A DNA stretch of 64,000 nt. Source: Microdochium bolleyi. Its lineage: Eukaryota; Ascomycota; Sordariomycetes; Xylariales; Microdochiaceae. A program made the translations under genes and the position numbers. The notes below the pieces were generated by a model. The model did no database searches. It was not told the DNA's origin and saw only the letters and a list, made by a program, of their open reading frames with translations. Of this stretch, positions 58,448 through 64,000 are shown in pieces (the first letter of the stretch is position 1; every line of letters starts with the position of its first letter). The stretch is taken from contig KQ964246.1 of NCBI GenBank assembly GCA_001566295.1, positions 806,001-870,000 of the forward strand. Reading direction: 5' to 3'.

Positions 58448-58721
58448 GCGATCGCAACTCAAAGAGAAAAGCAACCGACAGAAAAGCTATATTGTTTCCA
58501 CTATGGGGGCGTGTGTGTCAAAAAAAAAAAGGTGTGATGGAGGTAGGGTGGTCCAGGCCTGCGGGAGGACCATCCGGGGGGACAAGGGTCAGCAACGAAC
58601 CATGCAGGACGAGGGACCTGGCCCCAACGATCTGACGAGATTTATGATATGGAACTTTGTTGTATGGCTATGGAGTTGTACTGCGTACGGACTGCTTGGC
58701 ATCATTGGCTTTTTTGCGTCG

Positions 58722-58741
58722 TTCTTCTTCTTCTTCTTCTT
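58722..58741 (+). repeat. TTC trinucleotide microsatellite
   Basis: Six TTC units followed by TT, in non-coding sequence after the regulator gene. Confidence 0.85.
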
Positions 58742-59195
58742 ATTCTTCCTTTCCCCAGTGTTATACCTCTACATTACATTATGGACTTCACTTCTTCGTC
58801 CTCTTCTTCCAACCCGCTCAGGGGCCTTCTTGGCATGGACTGCCGGGGGGGAGCGGGTGGATGTTGTACACACTTCTTTTCCTTTTCTTCTACAAAACAG
58901 ACCTCTCTGACTTACCAGCATCTGGCGCATCGGCATCTTGGAGATGTGATTGGCCGGGCTGTTTACATATACCCAAAATTACAAGTTTGCCGCTTCCTTT
59001 TTTATCCCCCAAATTTTCAAACGTCAGATGTCTCGCTCGCCTGTATCTGTGGTGACGTGTCCGTTCTGTTTGCCATGCTTATAAGATTATGCTATATCGT
59101 TGCCACCAAGGGCCCATCTATCGGAAACGGGTCCGTGTCGAGACCCCAAGCCCGCTGTGAAGTCATCGCTGTATGTATGTGTTTGTACTTGCCTG

Positions 59196-59213
59196 CCTGC
59201 CTGCCTGCTGGCG
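59196..59213 (+). repeat. TGCC tetranucleotide microsatellite
   Basis: Four consecutive TGCC units and a partial one in non-coding sequence. Confidence 0.7.
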
Positions 59214-59644
59214 GGTGGACTTTGTGTGGCACGATCCTGATATGACACCACCATGACAACTCCTCCCTGTCTGCCTAAAGGTACATTCATACATTTCAAC
59301 GCCAAAAACAAAAGCCCGAGCTCCGATATTAACGTCAGAGAAGTGACCCTGCCCCAGCTCGCCCCGTGACGAGCAGAGGAGGGATCTTTCGCCGCCCCTC
59401 CCCCCCTTTTTCGTCACTGAGAAGAGAGGGGGTTTTCCCGATCCTGCCCTCCTGAACCCTACTATATTGAACAATGATCAGCTGCGGTGGGGGGGAGGCA
59501 AAGCGAGGCGGGAGCCTCAGCGCTGGCAAAGTCATCAAAGTCGTCTTTTAATATAAAAAGTGGCCACCAGACGTACCCTTCATACCTACCCGCCCGTCCG
59601 TCCACCTAATACCCGGCCGGCGCCTGGCGTGTGTACCTAGGTAC

Positions 59645-59662
59645 GTGTGTGTGTGTGTGTGT
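59645..59662 (+). repeat. GT dinucleotide microsatellite
   Basis: An uninterrupted run of about nine GT units flanked by near-palindromic GTAC sequences. Alternating purine-pyrimidine sequence of this kind can adopt Z-DNA (general knowledge). Confidence 0.85.
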
Positions 59663-61043
59663 CGTACACGAACACGAAAATACATTGGGACCAGGCCAGG
59701 GGGGCGGGATATCTACCGGGCGAGCGCGTAGTACCTACGCGGTAGATCACACACATACCAGCACCACTTATGTTGCACAGGACGACGGGGCATCGTTTCC
59801 TTGTTAGGTGCTGTTATTGGATGATGATAGATGAGTGAGCCATTACAAAGATCTCGTGGGCTTGTGCTTTTCGTCCCTGATCTATCTGAGTTCGTTCGTC
59901 TCTCTCTTGTCTTCTTTCTCGGCCGACCCGCGCCCTGACGATTGGTGTGAGTCATGTAACACCCCCCCCCCTCTCCTTTCCGGGAAGATGGGCGATGCTT
60001 CCTTCCCTGTCCGAAGCAAGAGCCTGTCGTGATATCGAGACACTGGTATGAGTGACGAAGCTCTTGCCTCTGCTGGCTTTTGGGGACCGCTCCGCGGCTA
60101 CCTGCGGTATCATCGAGACGCAGAGGCAACCGCGCTGGGAAGGCGATTCGGCATGTCACCCTGACATCGAGGTGTTGTCCCTTTCGATGTCACGCCTCGA
60201 AAGAAAGAAAAAAAAGCGGTTCTACCGCAGTGGAGCCTCCAGAGAGCTCTGAGCATACGTTCGCTCGCTCGATAGGTCAAGGTAGGGTACCATGACTAAA
60301 CAAAACAAAACAAGAAAAGAAAAGAGGAAACCACAGAAGCCGTTGGAGAGTACGAGGGCCAAGTCCTGCCCAGCCAAGCGAGCAGCCGGCTCTGCGGGTC
60401 AATCATGCGGTGTCCTCCTCACCTTGAGCCACGCCGTCATACAGGGGAGCTGCTTGTTTCGCCATTGATCGGCGGTGCTGCAACGGCGACTTACATGGCT
60501 TGCTCGCTTGCTTGCTTTCTCTGGCTAGGCCAAAAACCAAAAAAACCGTTACGCACGACCGCGCTGCAAAGGGTCAAGACAAGATAGATGAAGGTGGCGC
60601 AGGCGACCGGTCATCAAGGAACACGAGGGCAAATGTACAATTTCCACTTGTTTATATTGCTATTTCGCCTCTTTGATCTCAGCTACAACCCAGATGCTGG
60701 TTTATTTCTTCGGGGTGGTCGTATCGAGGGATCTTTCCCGCTCCTCTGGGCCTCGCTTGTGTCGAGGAGGCTGAGAGGGCAAGTCGGTAGGCAACCTGCC
60801 CACATACATCACAATACAGCCTCAGACATCTTGCTGCAGCTCCTGCGGCATCATTATGCAATGGATGAGATCCGGAATTATACTGGCCCGCGAAGAGGCG
60901 CATGCCAAGATCTGGGGGGTGGATGAGGGAAAGACGGGGAAAGCGGAGCTGGGGGAGTATGTGAGGCGGAGAGTCACGAGCGAGCCGAGATGCCCATCGT
61001 TCGGCCCAATTGTCTCCTGCTGCTGCTGCTCGGATGCCGGGTC

Positions 61044-61064
61044 GTGTGTGTGTGTGTGTGTGTG
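61044..61064 (+). repeat. GT dinucleotide microsatellite
   Basis: An uninterrupted run of about ten GT units in the gene-poor region, 1.4 kb from the other GT repeat. Confidence 0.85.
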
Positions 61065-64000
61065 GCTAAGCGGCTTACACCCAACCCATCCCCGAAAATC
61101 TGCGACAGTGACACACACAAGACGGGCTGTGCTTACCTCGGTGCATTCGACGGCACGGGTGGTGAGAACTGGGCCGAGTGCTACCATGGAGACTTGCTTC
61201 TGAAAGACATGTACGGGCATGATGGCATGGTACGCCAAGCGCAATAAAGCGGTGCCTAACACATTTTCCAAGCCGGAGAAGCGCTGTCAGGGCAAGACCT
61301 ACAACTTAACAGAAGGGCATTATACCAGTGGAAGACCCTGGCTGGGTGCTTCACTGCCTCCTCTGTGGAACCATGGTGATGGCTTCTCGACAGAGCACCG
61401 TCAAGTCCCCACAGACGAGGGAAAGCTACAGCGCGGCCAGAGGTGACGGTCCTTGCATATGTGCGTGGCAGCGGCATAACCTGGTGCAGTGTGTCAATGG
61501 GCCGAGCATGATATCCATACACCGCCAGGCTACCTACGGTCTGGGTCTGGACTTATGTTTTCCGGGGCGGCCGGGTCTGGCCATGTGAGCGTGATGGCAG
61601 TGAAGGCAGCGCGCTGGGCGGTGGTGCGGCTCCTTCGCCGTGAGTTATGTCCTGCTGATCAGCTGCAAGGGCCCGCCCTCACGGCTGTTCTGCCGTGAGC
61701 TGGTTGCCTTCCCTTCTCTGTCCGCCTGGTGGCTGCCAGCAGTCTTCGGTGTCCAGCACGAAACTCCATAGGAGCCGCCCAGCACCGCCGCTGTCAGACT
61801 CAGGCGTGTGTGGGCGTGTGCGTGTGGCGATGGCTTGTCACATTCTTCCGGTGGCCGGGGCCAATGCAACCCCAAGTCACGAGACACTCGTGCTTCTATC
61901 CGGGGAGCATAAGCGGGCAGCAGGCGGGCAGGCAGACAGGCAAGCGAGGTCCAGACGTGTTGCACATGCATTGCATATGCACATGTGCCCATGGCAGGTA
62001 AGGCACCATCAGGCACTCCGTCCTGGGGCAAGGTCGGATAGGAGAGAAGCAGGAAAAAAGAAAAGGGCGGGGTGAAGCCGCGTCTGTCCCGGTCGGTCTC
62101 CGAGGGTGCGTGTAGGTGACCCGAAAGTCCACCCGGGGAGAACGGGCCCGGCTATCCACGCACCGCGGATCAGGGAAGTTTCAGATCCAGAAAGTCGCCT
62201 GCTGGCAGCATCGGAGAAGATTCAGCAGGATCTCTTCCTGGCTGGAGATCGAGTCAGCGTCTGTATGCCCGACAGGGCCGGCCGCAGGGTGCTTACCTGT
62301 ATAGATTCCTGCTATCAGATGGACAGTTGTTTCACCGAGACCAAGTCGCCGTGACTTGGATCTGCTCCGGGTCCGCGGGTCCCAGATGAAGGCCGGGCGG
62401 GACCTGGCCTTGCCAGGCCGGTGTCGAGATTGTCTCGTCATGACCCTGACTGGCAGCGGTGACCTCGCAACAAATTGCCCAAGAGAAGCAAGCGAGCCAA
62501 AGTAGCTTCATTTCACAATCTGCCCTTGCGGGCGGTGAGATGAAGTGGCATCGAAGCCGGTCACTGGTGAGCAAAATCAAGATGACGTGAAGAAGAGACC
62601 ACCCACCTGGAATGGAGCCCTCCAGACCCGGGTCTTCGTCGAGCAGGCGCACAAGATTGCTCCCCACACTCTCCCCGCCCCAAAGTTCCAAGGCCATGTT
62701 GCATCGTGGCTCGAGACGGCTGTGCAGAGGCGAGTGAGTACGGGGTACTTGCTGTCCTGTACTGTGTGCTGGCGGCGGAACAGCAACGGCAATCGCGTCG
62801 CACAAGGCCAAGGCCAAGGCCCAGCCAAGCCAACCCCTGCCTTGACAAGTCCCGCCGAGCGAGTCCACCGACAAGGTGGGCAGCCGCCAGCGTGCAAGTG
62901 GCCGTTGGAGGGCTTGGTGTCCTCTGACGGCTGGGCACACACGACAACTGGCAGTTCATCAGGGAGCCGGCATCCGAGGAGGCTAAGCATGTCGTTCCCG
63001 TGCTATTGGCAGGGACCCGGCTGAGGTCCAGCCAGTGGCATCGAGTCATCCCGCTGCAGAGCGCCCGGGCTTGAGTCTAGTGAGCATTAAGCATAAGCGG
63101 ATTGAGCAGCTCCCAGTTTCACATCGAGTGGCCCTGGCACCCCAGAGGCGGAAGCGATCCACTGCTGCCTCTCGAACAATGTAATTGTCTTCCCGGTCGT
63201 GTTACCGGGTGCTCGGATACAGTCTCACTTTGAGTAGTTCTCTGCGTCCCCGGCTCGCTAAACTACCTGGCTACATCACGTTGCCACGCGGCTCTTGATA
63301 ACGACCCGTGGCGAATCACCGGAGATGAGGAATGAGATGAGGACCCCGCTCAACAAAGTACGCAGTCCCGCAGGGAAGCTCGTCGCTCATCTGGCCCGAA
63401 TCATCTGGAAGAGTAATTATGGGCCCCTCGGACCTTGAGGATAATTGAGACAGGTACAACGGCATCAGATGGATGCTACATGCCCCGCTCGGCTCGTCGC
63501 CACTTACACGCCCTTGAGGGGGGCCAGAGCGTGCCTCGTGACAACGACAGCAACTGTGGCAGTCCGGCCTCTTCACCTGTGCCGCATGCGTCATGTTTTG
63601 CAGGAAGGGGAGGTAGGTTTGTCCTGTGATCATGCCGCTCCTCCTCTAGCAAACGCCCCGTGTATAAGGCAGGTGTCAGAGTTAGGAAAAGATGCAGACG
63701 TCCTCGCCCGAGCGAGTCACAATCCCGGATTGGGAAATCCCTCCCATCGCCTTACATATTGTGATCCCTGGCCGACCCTGGCTCCAAAGAGAGCCGCGCG
63801 TGGGTCATGCCTGGATCAGGGCAGGGTTGGAGGTGTGTATCTTGAGTTCTGGGTGTGTGAAGGGGGCCAGGGTCGAGCTGGCCACGCAGGACGCCCGCAT
63901 ACACAGACACCTCTTGCATTCTCGCGAGACGTCGTGTACCTAGTGCTCTAGTGCAGACCAATCAGCTGCAACCCGACGGAAGCTTAATATGGCTTGTCGG

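Larger units (their letters stand above)
58448..64000. other. Gene-poor region downstream of the Zn2Cys6 regulator
   Basis: About 5.5 kb up to the window edge with no supportable gene on either strand. The first part (58450-59600) is T-rich with a TTC repeat. Further on there are GT and TGCC simple repeats, a poly-C tract at 59962-59971, an A-rich stretch around 60296-60330 and the palindrome GTACCTAGGTAC at 59635-59646. Open frames of up to about 200 codons are low-complexity or translate repeats. It may contain the regulator's 3' untranslated region and the distal promoter of a gene beyond the window. Confidence 0.45.

Overview
This window is nuclear DNA of a filamentous ascomycete, most likely a Sordariomycete. 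The evidence is dense, mostly single-copy eukaryotic housekeeping genes split by short introns (about 54-160 nt, with GT donors, CTRAY-type branch sites and YAG acceptors), GC-rich coding sequence with strong G/C bias at third positions, pyrimidine-rich 5' leaders, and fungal-specific families (Zn2Cys6 regulator, HET relic, Anp1 mannosyltransferase, Dal5-type transporter). There are no operons, and I recognised no rRNA, tRNA or CRISPR. The class is an inference; the phylum follows from the gene content.

Layout, left to right. 1-22.6 kb is a compact housekeeping block: the last codons of an unknown gene, RNA polymerase III subunit RPC37 (-), a 5'-truncated HET relic with a diverged direct repeat next to it, a TVP38/VTT-domain membrane protein (+), AP-2 beta adaptin (-), EMC4 (+), the FIG4 lipid phosphatase (+), TTI2 (-), a Dal5-type MFS permease (+) and the CCA-adding enzyme (-). 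22.6-26.8 kb is a 4.2 kb divergent intergenic region leading to a 117-residue unrecognised protein gene (+).

28.0-49.7 kb is a second housekeeping block: spliceosomal SYF1 (-), V-ATPase subunit D VMA8 (+, with two microexons), a U1A/U2B''-type snRNP protein (-), an unrecognised membrane-anchored protein (+), the Golgi ARF-GEF GEA (-), the mannan polymerase subunit ANP1 (-), a DHA2-type MFS transporter (-) and the NEDD8 E1 subunit ULA1 (+). 49.7-64 kb is mostly gene-poor; a single Zn2Cys6/fungal-specific transcription factor (55.8-58.4 kb) sits in it with about 6 kb of empty sequence before it and at least 5.5 kb after it.

Functionally, many genes serve the endomembrane system (AP-2 beta, EMC4, FIG4, VMA8, GEA, ANP1, TVP38-like), RNA production and processing (RPC37, CCA1, SYF1, U1A/U2B'') and protein-complex assembly or control (TTI2, ULA1). 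They are co-located housekeeping genes, not a pathway cluster. The most unusual points are two microexons (11 and 10 nt) in VMA8, coding-like in-frame extensions after a TAG-GAG stop in both FIG4 and GEA, an AP-2 beta without an appendage but with a C-terminal clathrin-box-like tail, and the isolated regulator gene. Exon coordinates in the entries were worked out by hand from splice signals and frame continuity.
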